This document shows positions 24,622 to 33,126 of a DNA stretch of 43,972 nt, piece after piece (the stretch's first letter is position 1; each line of letters starts with the position of its first letter). Where the stretch lies: contig JAFGDK010000044.1 in assembly GCA_016932165.1 (NCBI GenBank), positions 1-43,972 of the forward strand, written 5' to 3'. Both the position numbers and the translations under genes were made by a program. Source of the DNA: Anaerolineales bacterium. Its GTDB lineage: Bacteria > Chloroflexota > Anaerolineae > Anaerolineales > UBA11579. The notes beneath the pieces are model-generated. The model ran no database searches and was not told where the DNA came from. It saw nothing but the letters and a program-made list of their open reading frames with translations.

Positions 24622-25539
24622 ATGACTGATGCAATGATGGTGCCCAAAACTGGCGATCAAAAGTGGTGGCAAAAGCGCAAATTCCAACAATATGCAGTTG
24701 CGTTTTTGTTCGTACTTCCTGCCCTAATTAATTTTACCGTTTTTCGTTATTACCCTATGATCTGGTCGGCACGAGCTAGTTTTTGGGAATATAGTTTGCT
24801 GGGTGGGTTTAAAGAAAACATCGGGTGGGAGAATTATATCCGGATGATCAACGATGAATTCTTCTGGGATAGTCTGTTGGTGACCGGAAAATTCTTTCTC
24901 ATGTATGTTCCCGCAGTGGTAATTTTTGCCATGGCTTTGGCCTTATTCTCAAATCAGAAAAAACCTGGGATGGGCACTATTCGAGCTGTCATTTTTGTCC
25001 CAGTTGTCACTTCCTTTGTGGTCGTATCAATTTTATGGGGCATGTTATTGAACAAAGATGTCGGCTTGGTCAACAGCATACTGGCATCCCTGGGTTTTGG
25101 GCGCATATCTTTCCTGCTGGACAAAGAGAATGCATTGCCGACAATTGCGATGATCTCGATATGGAAGAATGTTGGGTACAGTGTCATCATCCTTGTCGCG
25201 GGCCTCAAAGGGGTGCCAGAAGAATTATTTGATGCCGCTGTGGTGGATGGCGCTTCGCCTTGGAAGCAATTCATCCATATCACGCTTCCCATGATTAGGC
25301 GCCAATTAATGTTTGTAACTGTTTGGGCAACGCTTGGGGCTTTTCAGGTCTTCATTCCAGTCTACTCACTTACTGGTGGAGGCCCACGCAGGGCTACCAA
25401 TGTAATTGTTTATTACATATATTCCAGGGCATTCAAGTTTGGAGAAATGGGCTATGCTTCAGCCTTATCAATCGCGCTTTTGTTGATATTACTGATAGTG
25501 AGTGTAGTTCAGATGCGTTTGCTGCGCAGGGATTACTAG
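24622..25539 (+). CDS. Sugar ABC transporter permease (MalF/UgpA type)
   Basis: A 305-residue integral membrane permease with six main hydrophobic helices. The coupling loop reads E-E-L-F-D-A-A-V-V-D-G-A-S-P-W-K-Q-F, the classical EAA motif of carbohydrate uptake permeases. ATG 24622 was chosen because AAGGAG lies six bases upstream; in-frame codons further upstream run into the hairpin and the preceding gene. It pairs with the next permease. No ATPase gene for this importer occurs in the operon, so it probably uses a shared MsmK/MsmX-type ATPase encoded elsewhere. Confidence 0.87.
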   Translation: MTDAMMVPKTGDQKWWQKRKFQQYAVAFLFVLPALINFTVFRYYPMIWSARASFWEYSLLGGFKENIGWENYIRMINDEFFWDSLLVTGKFFLMYVPAVVIFAMALALFSNQKKPGMGTIRAVIFVPVVTSFVVVSILWGMLLNKDVGLVNSILASLGFGRISFLLDKENALPTIAMISIWKNVGYSVIILVAGLKGVPEELFDAAVVDGASPWKQFIHITLPMIRRQLMFVTVWATLGAFQVFIPVYSLTGGGPRRATNVIVYYIYSRAFKFGEMGYASALSIALLLILLIVSVVQMRLLRRDY

Positions 25540-25554
25540 GTATGGAGATTTACA

Positions 25555-26481
25555 ATGAAAACTGACGCTCAAATGGATTATCAGGCAGAACATAATAGAA
25601 TGATACGCAGGGCAAGATTAAAAAAAATCAGTTCAGCGATCTTTACTTTGCTTGGATATGCAGTCATTATCATTATCTTCATCACACCTTTCCTTTACGT
25701 GATTGGCAATAGTGTGCGAAATTCTCAGCAAATCTGGGCAAATGCTTACCCAATTTCCTGGCGTTCATTCATCCCCTATGAGGGCCTCACGCTCGAAAAT
25801 TACAGCCAGTCTCTGGGGATTGGTGACGTGGCCAAAGGGATGAGTTTTGATATCAGTCGAAACTTGGGCATCTCATTGCTTTCTTCTGTTGCAGTGGTGT
25901 GTTTATCCCTAATTTTCAATACCAGCGCCGCATATTTCTTTGGACGGTTGCGGTTCCCCGGTAAAAACTACATCCTGATCTTTGTGGTCGCTACCATGAT
26001 GATTCCACAGCAGGTGGTTTTAGTACCATTATATATCGTAGCTGATCAGATTGGCCTGATTAACTCATTTTGGGCTATGGTTGTTCCCTGGTATGCAAGT
26101 CCATTCATAGTATTTTTATTAACCCAGTTCATGGCAGATTTGCCGTTAGAATTCGATGAAGCCGCGATCATTGATGGAGCCAATCTGTGGCAGATCCTGT
26201 GGCGGGTGGTTATTCCCAACACAATCCCTGGATTAATCACTGTTTCCTTGATGGAATTCCAATTTATCTGGAATGAGTTCTACTGGCCTTTGATCGCGAT
26301 TAGCGATAGCAAGCTATTTCCAGTTCAGGTTGCTGTAGCCTCTCAATTTACGGAATCTGGTCCTAACTGGGGCATCGTATTTGCAGCCATGGCGCTGGCT
26401 TCTGCTCCTGTGATCCTTCTCTTCCTGTTCCTTCAGCGGTACTTCTATGAAAGCGTGGCCATGTCTGGGATAAAAGGCTAA
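25555..26481 (+). CDS. Sugar ABC transporter permease (MalG/UgpE type)
   Basis: A 308-residue integral membrane permease with six hydrophobic helices and the coupling loop L-E-F-D-E-A-A-I-I-D-G-A-N-L-W-Q. A basic N-terminal stretch of about 25 residues precedes helix one. It starts 15 bases after the first permease gene, with GGAG upstream, and would complete the membrane part of the importer. The C-terminus (S-V-A-M-S-G-I-K-G) is the one seen in carbohydrate uptake permeases of this class. Confidence 0.87.
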   Translation: MKTDAQMDYQAEHNRMIRRARLKKISSAIFTLLGYAVIIIIFITPFLYVIGNSVRNSQQIWANAYPISWRSFIPYEGLTLENYSQSLGIGDVAKGMSFDISRNLGISLLSSVAVVCLSLIFNTSAAYFFGRLRFPGKNYILIFVVATMMIPQQVVLVPLYIVADQIGLINSFWAMVVPWYASPFIVFLLTQFMADLPLEFDEAAIIDGANLWQILWRVVIPNTIPGLITVSLMEFQFIWNEFYWPLIAISDSKLFPVQVAVASQFTESGPNWGIVFAAMALASAPVILLFLFLQRYFYESVAMSGIKG

Positions 26482-26588
26482 TTGGCAATCTGGTTGGTTG
26501 GCAGCCCGATCTCACCGAGTTGGAGTAATGCGCCAAAAAAATCATCATTTGTATAAACTTGACCTTCATTTTACAAAAGGAGTCAATT

Positions 26589-27395
26589 GTGAGTATTTTT
26601 AGTAATTTAGGAAATCAAAAACTTGTTTTGGGGTTAATCCATCTTATCCCTTTGCCAGGAACACCATTATACAAAGAAGGTGATCTTGAGATTGCTTTGG
26701 ATAAAGCAATCAAGGATGCCCAGGCATTGTACCGCGGCGGGGCAGATGGTTGTCTGGTCCAAACAGTGGATCGGATCTACCCTTCGGGCGATGATGCCGA
26801 TTATGCCCGGGTTTCTTCCATGGCAATCATTACCCATGAGGTACGCAAGGCAACCAGCCCGGACTTTTTGGTCGGTGCGCAGATCATGTGGAACTGTATT
26901 ACACCTTCATTGGGTGTTGCCAAAGCCACGGGGGCACAGTTCACCCGCTGCACAGCTCTGACGGGGACAACAGTCTCTCCCTTTGGTTTGATTGATGCCA
27001 ACCCACATAAGGTTGGAATGTACCGACGGCAAATTGGCGCTCAGGATATCGCCATGATCGCAGAAATCCATGGGTACCATTTTAAGGGTTTGGGTGGCGA
27101 TGATATACCTTTGCCAATGAGGGCCCGGATGGCGATAAACGCTGGTGCTGATGCAGTCGAGATCATGGATGCAGACGAGGAAACCAATAACCGCATGGTT
27201 CACGACATCAAAAAAGTATTCCCGGATATCCCCGTGATCCTGGGTGGGAAGACCGATCTTGAGAATGTGACCAGACGGATGAAAGAAGCAAATGGAGCCC
27301 TGGTTGGTTCAGTTTTTGAAAAAGGCCAATGGGGACGAAACGTGAATGAAGAAATTGTCAAGGAATACGTTGCCCTTGTCCGTTCTATCGAATAG
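26589..27395 (+). CDS. BtpA/SgcQ family protein
   Basis: A 268-residue protein of the BtpA/SgcQ family, predicted TIM barrel. Recognisable parts are G-L-I-H-L-I-P-L-P-G-T-P near the N-terminus, G-G-A-D-G at the end of an early helix, and G-A-D-A-V with V-I-L-G-G-K-T near the C-terminus, which look like a phosphate-binding barrel end. BtpA was named from a thylakoid protein that affects photosystem I; SgcQ lies in a putative sugar operon of E. coli. The biochemical activity is unknown to me. GTG 26589 was chosen because AAAGGAG lies six bases upstream. Placed in a catabolic operon, a lyase, aldolase or epimerase-like step on a phosphorylated sugar is plausible, but that is inference. Confidence 0.8.
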   Translation: MSIFSNLGNQKLVLGLIHLIPLPGTPLYKEGDLEIALDKAIKDAQALYRGGADGCLVQTVDRIYPSGDDADYARVSSMAIITHEVRKATSPDFLVGAQIMWNCITPSLGVAKATGAQFTRCTALTGTTVSPFGLIDANPHKVGMYRRQIGAQDIAMIAEIHGYHFKGLGGDDIPLPMRARMAINAGADAVEIMDADEETNNRMVHDIKKVFPDIPVILGGKTDLENVTRRMKEANGALVGSVFEKGQWGRNVNEEIVKEYVALVRSIE

Positions 27396-27423
27396 GTAAT
27401 TCAACAACTCGAAGGAGAGAAAA

Positions 27424-28554
27424 ATGCTTAGAGATATGCAACCAGAACTTATCCTTGATCAGATGAAAACCCTGGGCGAACTGCATCGGGAAAATTTCAA
27501 GGAGATCGATAGTAGTGTCCGTAAAGGGTTATCCGCCCTGGAGGTCGAATCCCTTCATCAGGTCTATGCGTTTGGGGATGGTGATTCATACCACGCCACC
27601 CTTTCATCTGAGATGGTGTTCAGTGAATTTGCCCAAATCATGTACCGCCCATTATCCGCCATGCGGTTCCTGGAATATGGGGCAGATTATATCCCTGTTA
27701 ATTTCCCTCGAGACACGCTGGCTGTCGGTATTTCTGCATCTGGCGGCACCACCAGAGTTGCTCAAGGTTTGGAAAGGGCAAAACAAAAGAGTGACAAGAT
27801 CATAACCGCCGGGCTTGTAGGCAAGACTGATTCAAAGGTAGGAAAGGCCGGCGATGTGGTCTTCTCGGCAGAGATCCCGGAATTGGGCAGATCACCGGGT
27901 ATTCGGTCTTATGTTGCCTCTCTGATGGGCTTGATGAGTTTGGCCATCCGCATCGGAGAGATTAAGCGCAAATACTCCCAGGATGATGCGAACGCATTGA
28001 GAAAAGAAATCGTTGATATGGCCGGTATAGTTGAGGAAACCTATGAGGCCAGCCATGTCCCTTCGGTAGAGGCTGCCAAGGTCATCAAGGAACACCCTTT
28101 CGTTTCCTTTGCTGGATCTGGTCCCAGTTTCGGTTCGGCCAGTTTTTCTGGGGCCAAAATTGTCGAGGCTGCCAGTATATTTTCTGTAGCCGCTGATTTG
28201 GAAGAATGGGCCCATGTAGAAAGATTTGCCTACCCCCTTGAGTACCCGGTTTTTATTGTGGCTCCACACGGAAAAGGATATTGGCGGGCCGCCATGCTAG
28301 CTGAAGGTGTCAAGCAGATGGGACATTACTTGATGGTGGTAGTGGAGGATGGAGACACCGATGTGGCTAAACATGCTGATGTGGTCTTTCCCGTGAAAGG
28401 AAAAGTGCGTGAAGCATTCTCCCCGCTTTTATTCTATATTGCCGGCACGACATTGGCGCATTATGTGACCAAAGAACTCGGTCGGGCAATGTTTATGAGT
28501 GACAATGACTTCATTATGAAGCTCAGAGAAGAGTTAATGAGGCAAATCCGATAA
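27424..28554 (+). CDS. Double-SIS-domain sugar isomerase/deglycase-like protein
   Basis: A 376-residue protein with two SIS (sugar isomerase) domains, roughly 35-185 and 215-360. The first contains the sugar-phosphate-binding stretch S-A-S-G-G-T-T-R; the second has S-G-P-S-F-G-S and the E-E-W-A-H-V-E segment, at the place of the catalytic Glu/His in GlmS-, AgaS- and FrlB-type proteins. These enzymes isomerise or deaminate amino-sugar phosphates, or split fructosamine 6-phosphates. Beside a PfkB kinase and a HutC regulator the deglycase (FrlB-like) role is attractive, though the protein is longer than FrlB. AAGGAGAG precedes ATG 27424. The stop overlaps the next start by one base. Confidence 0.82.
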   Translation: MLRDMQPELILDQMKTLGELHRENFKEIDSSVRKGLSALEVESLHQVYAFGDGDSYHATLSSEMVFSEFAQIMYRPLSAMRFLEYGADYIPVNFPRDTLAVGISASGGTTRVAQGLERAKQKSDKIITAGLVGKTDSKVGKAGDVVFSAEIPELGRSPGIRSYVASLMGLMSLAIRIGEIKRKYSQDDANALRKEIVDMAGIVEETYEASHVPSVEAAKVIKEHPFVSFAGSGPSFGSASFSGAKIVEAASIFSVAADLEEWAHVERFAYPLEYPVFIVAPHGKGYWRAAMLAEGVKQMGHYLMVVVEDGDTDVAKHADVVFPVKGKVREAFSPLLFYIAGTTLAHYVTKELGRAMFMSDNDFIMKLREELMRQIR

Positions 28555-28967
28555 TGACATATATTAAAAAAATCTCACTGAAAACAACGGAAATCCAAGA
28601 ATGGGTTAATCTGCTTGGCGAGGTCAAAGAATTTGTGGCTGAAAGCGGTGTGCAGGAAGGGTTGTGCCTGGTGTACAACCCGCACACCACCGCTGGTTTG
28701 TTTATCAATTCTTATTTGGATCCCAACACACCAGAAGATATAATGTTTGAATGGAATCGCCTGGTGCCAACCCGATTTGATTTCTTTCATCAATTTGATA
28801 CCCCGACCGACGCTGCTGGTCATGTGAAGTCTGTTCTAATGGGCAGCACTGTTTCACTTATCATCCATGAAGGCGGATTGGTGGTTGGGCATTCGCAGGG
28901 TATCGTGTTTGCAGAATTTGATGGCCCGCGCGAGCGGCATGTGTTTGTCAAGATCATTGAGGGCTAA
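28554..28967 (+). CDS. YjbQ family protein (UPF0047)
   Basis: A 137-residue protein with the family's hallmark P-H-T-T-A-G-L-F-I-N (about 42-51), a conserved H-V-K-S near 93 and G-Q-x-I-x-F-A-E-F-D-G-P-R near the end. The last is the G-x-W-Q-x-I-x-L-x-E-x-D-G-P-R signature with the usual Trp replaced by Ser. YjbQ proteins form trimers with a metal-binding site; E. coli YjbQ has been linked to a weak thiamine-phosphate synthase activity, and the true role is unsettled. Start and previous stop share one base (TAATG), so translation is coupled. Its presence inside a sugar catabolic operon suggests a small-molecule role here rather than thiamine synthesis. Confidence 0.85.
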   Translation: MTYIKKISLKTTEIQEWVNLLGEVKEFVAESGVQEGLCLVYNPHTTAGLFINSYLDPNTPEDIMFEWNRLVPTRFDFFHQFDTPTDAAGHVKSVLMGSTVSLIIHEGGLVVGHSQGIVFAEFDGPRERHVFVKIIEG

Positions 28968-29008
28968 GCCCGTTCCGATCTAGTTTCCGGAAATAAGGAT
29001 ACAGCTTA

Positions 29009-29950
29009 ATGATTGATTATGTGGTCTACGGCAAGATTATCATTGATGATATTCGCCTAAAAAATGGCGAGATTGTTCGTAATCAACTCGGCGGCGGCGG
29101 CCCGCAAGGTGCATTTGGGGCACGTTTGTGGGATTCCTCAGTCGGCATTCTAACACGCTCTGGCACAGACATGCATCCCGGCCCGAAGGCGGCCCTTGAA
29201 ATTATTGGTATTAATCTTGAGGGCTGGGTCCAGTATGAGGATCTTCCGACACCGCATGGCTTGATGGCCTATGACGAAAACGAATATATGCTTGGCGAGA
29301 TCGATTTCCAAGCTCGAAAAGAAGCCTTCATGCGCAAGATGGGAGAGATGCTCTCCCGGGAATTACCCATCCCAGAAAGATATCAAACGCCCAAAGTCAT
29401 TCATCTGATCACTGAATATACCAAAGAGCCCATGGCTAACTTAGCCTTGCAGATGAAGAGGGAAACCGGCACCATCTACTCTCTGGAACCGATTATTGAT
29501 TGGCATCATTGGTCCAATAGAGATGAAATGATTGACTACTTCCCCGAGGTGGATATCGTCACCCCTGATTGGCCCTCCGCAAGCGGGATCGCGGGCTCAG
29601 AGTCTCCGCTGGAGGTGGTCAAGTTTTGGTCCAAACTTGGTCCAGACTTAGTTGCTATCCGCCATGGTGCCAAAGGATCTTATGTTTGGGATTCTAAACT
29701 GGATCAGATTTGGCATGTCCCAATTGCGAAGGTAGACACAGTGGATCCCACCGGTTGTGGTAATAGCTACGGTGGTGGTTTGATGGTTGCATGGGAAAAG
29801 TATAGGGATGCCAGAGCCGCAGGCGCTGCCGGAACCGTCTCAGCTTCTTATCTGGCAAAAACAGTCGGGGTGCCCCCTGTGACAGCTAAACTTGAATCGG
29901 AAGCATCCCTTATCCTTGAAAAGCTTCTTGATCAGATCACTCTACTATAG
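29009..29950 (+). CDS. PfkB-family carbohydrate kinase-like protein with altered active site
   Basis: A 313-residue ribokinase-fold protein. The N-terminal substrate-binding Gly run is L-G-G-G-G-P-Q-G-A (about 27-35), and the C-terminal signature reads D246-P-T-G-C-G-N252-S-Y-G-G-G. In standard PfkB kinases the signature is D-T-x-G-A-G-D, whose last Asp is the catalytic base; here it is Asn. The same D-P-T-G-x-G-N form occurs in the fungal Mak32-like branch of the family as I remember it. The protein may be a kinase with altered chemistry or a non-kinase paralogue. In context it would act on the imported sugar derivative next to the SIS protein. AAGGA lies about nine bases before the ATG. Confidence 0.8.
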   Translation: MIDYVVYGKIIIDDIRLKNGEIVRNQLGGGGPQGAFGARLWDSSVGILTRSGTDMHPGPKAALEIIGINLEGWVQYEDLPTPHGLMAYDENEYMLGEIDFQARKEAFMRKMGEMLSRELPIPERYQTPKVIHLITEYTKEPMANLALQMKRETGTIYSLEPIIDWHHWSNRDEMIDYFPEVDIVTPDWPSASGIAGSESPLEVVKFWSKLGPDLVAIRHGAKGSYVWDSKLDQIWHVPIAKVDTVDPTGCGNSYGGGLMVAWEKYRDARAAGAAGTVSASYLAKTVGVPPVTAKLESEASLILEKLLDQITLL

Positions 29951-29988
29951 TACTGAAACCAGCGAACCGGAAAACCGAGAACATAGTA

Positions 29989-30957
29989 ATGAGCATGATT
30001 GTAACAAGCGACCTGACCAAAAAATTCGGCGCGTTCAAAGCGGTGGATGGACTGAACCTGAGAATTGCCCAGGGAGAAAGTTACGGTTTCCTCGGCCCGA
30101 ACGGCGCGGGTAAAACAACAACCTTGTCCATGCTGTTAGGCATATTAACGCCAACCTCCGGAATGGTCTTCATTCAGGGGGAGCAGGTCCGCTCGGATTC
30201 GTTTTCACTAAAGAGAAAGATTGGTGTGGTTGCAGAATATCAAACATTTTATGAGAACATGACAGCCTGGGAATATGTCATGTTTTTTGCTAGGCTTTAT
30301 CAGGCCGCTAATGCCGAAAAGCGTGCTGAAATGCTGTTTGAGCAAGTCAACCTCATGCAGTGGAAGGATGCTCTGATCAGTGCATTTTCAACCGGGATGA
30401 AGAAAAAGCTGGGATTTATCCGAGCGCTTGTGCACTCGCCCGATCTCCTGATTCTGGATGAGCCGGTTTCCGGATTAGACCCATTCGGGATTATCCAGGT
30501 TCGAAGCCTGCTGATGACAGAGAAAGCGCGCGGTGCAACTCTAATCATCTCATCTCATATCCTTTCGGAAGTTGAAAAAACCACGGATCGGGTGGGGATC
30601 ATCTCACGTGGAAAGTTGATTTTGGAAGACACGATAGACAATATTCAGAGAAAAGTGGGAGATGGTGAACGAATTCTCTTCCGCTTTGCCAACCAGACCC
30701 CCGATATACTCGGAAAACTATCCAGCCTGCCATTTGTCATTCAGGTCTCTCAAGAGGAAGACGAGATCAGCGTTCTCACGGATGGCGCAAAAGATTATCG
30801 TGAAGACCTAGGGAGATACCTTGTCCAAAATGAATGGATACCCCTGGAAATGAAGAAGCACCAAACTTCATTGGAAGAGGTCTATATAACCATCTCTGAG
30901 CAAAGCCTTAGAACCATTCAAGAAGATCTTGAAACAGAGGATGTGCCCAGTGATTAG
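29989..30957 (+). CDS. ABC-2-type transporter ATP-binding protein
   Basis: A 322-residue cytoplasmic ATPase. Walker A is G-P-N-G-A-G-K-T-T (about 36-44), the signature S-T-G-M-K-K-K-L, Walker B L-L-I-L-D-E-P-V-S-G-L-D, and the switch His lies in S-S-H-I-L. The GMK-type signature and the extra C-terminal domain of about 90 residues are typical of exporters of the ABC-2 (CcmA/NatA) class. It pairs with the next gene, which begins inside its last codons. It is unlikely to be the missing ATPase of the sugar importer, because importer ATPases have L-S-G-G-Q and a TOBE domain. Spacing to the kinase gene is 38 bases with no terminator. Confidence 0.88.
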   Translation: MSMIVTSDLTKKFGAFKAVDGLNLRIAQGESYGFLGPNGAGKTTTLSMLLGILTPTSGMVFIQGEQVRSDSFSLKRKIGVVAEYQTFYENMTAWEYVMFFARLYQAANAEKRAEMLFEQVNLMQWKDALISAFSTGMKKKLGFIRALVHSPDLLILDEPVSGLDPFGIIQVRSLLMTEKARGATLIISSHILSEVEKTTDRVGIISRGKLILEDTIDNIQRKVGDGERILFRFANQTPDILGKLSSLPFVIQVSQEEDEISVLTDGAKDYREDLGRYLVQNEWIPLEMKKHQTSLEEVYITISEQSLRTIQEDLETEDVPSD

Positions 30958-31795
30958 CCAAAATAATAAATACCGCTTACATGCCATTAAAACGATCATG
31001 GAGCGGGTAAGCCAGACTAGGTTTTGGGGCTTAGGGATTTTTGTGACCTTAGCGGTTTCGCTTGCTTTTTCTTCCGTTCTATTGGTGAACTTTTCCAGGT
31101 TTACTGAGACGAATTTGATCACTGTAGAGAAACAGCCGCTCACAGCGCCAATTCTACTCAGTGTTATTTTGATATCATTGTACCTGTCCTTAACGATCTC
31201 ACTGAATGTCTCTCGAGAGTATAGCAATAACACAATTGAAATGTTGTTTTATGGACCTGTGGATGAGTCTGCCTATATGTTGGGGAATTTTTTCGCTCAA
31301 CTCAAGGTTTTCCTTTACTCGTTGATCGGGATCTTGGTCTGGCTGAATCTCAGCATTTGGCTGTTGAACCTGGATTTCAGGCTTGATATTTTTTTGATGC
31401 TTGGCGTTTCGATCTTGATGTGTGGGCAATGGGTTGCGTTTGGTCTTTTGGTTGCATCTTGGGGAGGAAAACGACGGAATACGCTCGTATATTTCATGCT
31501 TACTATTTTACTAATTGGTGGGATTCAAGCGGGGGATTTTATCGCCGCCACTTTGGTACAGATCCAAAGCCCTACTGCGACGGACCCCCTGGTTGTGGCT
31601 CGCAATGTCCTATCAGGAATCAACGGTCTCATCTCTTGGATCTCGCCGTATTCACAATTAAGCAGCGCTTTTGAAGCCATCCTTGAAAACTCAACTTCCG
31701 GTTTTCTGGGCAATCTTGTTTTGATGTTTGTGGAGATGATACTGATGCTCGCCAGCAGCATCCTCTTGCTTAAGAAAAAAGGAGTGCGTGGATGA
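30950..31795 (+). CDS. ABC-2-type transporter permease
   Basis: A membrane permease of about 281 residues with six hydrophobic helices. The order is typical for ABC-2 permeases: a first helix, a large outside loop, then an N-V-S-R-E-Y-S-N-N-T-I-E stretch on the cytoplasmic side that contacts the ATPase. The start is uncertain. GTG 30950 was chosen because AGAGG lies nine bases upstream and it overlaps the ATPase stop by eight bases. TTG 30929 and ATG 30941 are alternatives. The stop overlaps the next start by four bases (ATGA), so all three proteins are coupled. The exported substrate is unknown. Confidence 0.8.
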   Translation: MISQNNKYRLHAIKTIMERVSQTRFWGLGIFVTLAVSLAFSSVLLVNFSRFTETNLITVEKQPLTAPILLSVILISLYLSLTISLNVSREYSNNTIEMLFYGPVDESAYMLGNFFAQLKVFLYSLIGILVWLNLSIWLLNLDFRLDIFLMLGVSILMCGQWVAFGLLVASWGGKRRNTLVYFMLTILLIGGIQAGDFIAATLVQIQSPTATDPLVVARNVLSGINGLISWISPYSQLSSAFEAILENSTSGFLGNLVLMFVEMILMLASSILLLKKKGVRG

Positions 31796-33123
31796 TCGCA
31801 AGGATGGATATTAGGCCGGCATGGATGAGAAGGGTTTTCCTGCTGATTATCGTAATCGTCATTATGGCTGTCGCTGCTTACAGCGTAGCAGCACAGGAAG
31901 AGCTGACCTTCGTGTACGGCACCAACCACTTCAATGGGGCGGTTTTCAGCAGTGCCTTTGTTCCGGATTCAGTCGATACATTTTATTTGATCTCAGATCA
32001 TATCAGTATCGTTGCTGGACGGCTCACCCGGGTGTATTACTGGCCTCTGACAAATGAGTTGAAACCAGATTGGGACGAAGCCAATATTGTTGTGGAGGGT
32101 GAATTAGAAATCCTGGAGAACGACAGGATAATTCAAACTATTGCACTGACTGATTATGTGATCCAGTACGATGCTCGTGACCGATTTGGCACAACTGAGC
32201 TGTTTCTAGGCGATGCAGCGGTGGTTGCCCGACAGAATTTTGAAGATCTCCAAAAACAGTACCGAGAAGACCTAGCCGCGTATTTTCAGGAATTGAACAA
32301 CTATCGCCAGGCCTTCCAGGCTGCCCTAGCAGAATTGCAGGCTGGAAACATTACGGAGGATGAACTGCCCGAACCTCCTGAAGCGCAGGAGGATCTTTCT
32401 CTGTTTTCCACCGATCTGTTGATGGGCTTTCCGGTTAACCTGCCTGATGGGAATTACACCGTCCAGTTGCGACTCCCAGATGGCAGCATCCAGCCGAACA
32501 GCCGCAAACGCCTGGTGGTGTTTTCTCCTATTCAGGAAGGTATTGGATATAACGTGATCACCGAGGAGCGCTGGACCGTACCCGAAGAATCAAAAGAAGC
32601 CAATCAAATTATTTACAGCCTTTCTGGAAAAAAAATGTATCTTGAGCCTTTCTACCAGATTCAGTTCAATGAACTTTTTTATACCCGGCTGAACAATCCT
32701 CAAGACACACAAGCCCGCAGGGATCGGAATGTATGGATTCCATTTGAATATGTCAAAGATGTTATGCTTGAGGTAAATTCTGCTGGCTCTTCAAAACAAA
32801 TCGCAATGGAAAACTACTTTGTGCGCCAGTTAACTGGCAGCGCTCTAGGATATGAGATTATGATTCATAACCCTGGTTCAGATCGGGATGTGACCTTCAG
32901 CGGTTTTGCAATTGATGTCGATTCTCCTGAGATGCATATTGAGGTGGTCGATTCGGGAGGAAATCTACTTCAATACAGTCAAAGGGAAATTCGGGTCCTA
33001 AATACCAGCCGCTCAATCTGGGTATATGTACTTAGCGGCCTCCCGCTTTTAGGTGGTGTGGCGGCAGTATTGATGCGGCGAAGATCCGTGGACTCGGGCA
33101 ATTTAAACGGACAGAAAGGCTGA
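31792..33123 (+). CDS. Extracytoplasmic protein of the ABC-2 module, bitopic, function unknown
   Basis: A 443-residue protein I do not recognise. An N-terminal hydrophobic helix (about 14-34, ending V-A-A-Q like a cleavable signal) and a C-terminal helix (about 407-426) followed by R-R-R place almost the whole chain outside the membrane. The outer part is beta-rich, with one predicted coiled-coil-like helix pair rich in Gln, Glu and Ala (about 145-190) that ends in an acidic Pro-rich loop. Overlap of four bases with the permease gene argues that it works with the exporter, for example as a receptor or accessory subunit. The next gene starts three bases after its stop. No catalytic motif is visible. 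Confidence 0.7.
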   Translation: MIARMDIRPAWMRRVFLLIIVIVIMAVAAYSVAAQEELTFVYGTNHFNGAVFSSAFVPDSVDTFYLISDHISIVAGRLTRVYYWPLTNELKPDWDEANIVVEGELEILENDRIIQTIALTDYVIQYDARDRFGTTELFLGDAAVVARQNFEDLQKQYREDLAAYFQELNNYRQAFQAALAELQAGNITEDELPEPPEAQEDLSLFSTDLLMGFPVNLPDGNYTVQLRLPDGSIQPNSRKRLVVFSPIQEGIGYNVITEERWTVPEESKEANQIIYSLSGKKMYLEPFYQIQFNELFYTRLNNPQDTQARRDRNVWIPFEYVKDVMLEVNSAGSSKQIAMENYFVRQLTGSALGYEIMIHNPGSDRDVTFSGFAIDVDSPEMHIEVVDSGGNLLQYSQREIRVLNTSRSIWVYVLSGLPLLGGVAAVLMRRRSVDSGNLNGQKG

Positions 33124-33126
33124 GTT

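Noticed and set aside
29989-30957. The missing ATPase of the sugar importer
   Set aside because: Its S-T-G-M-K signature, lack of a TOBE domain and overlap with an ABC-2 permease gene mark it as an exporter ATPase.
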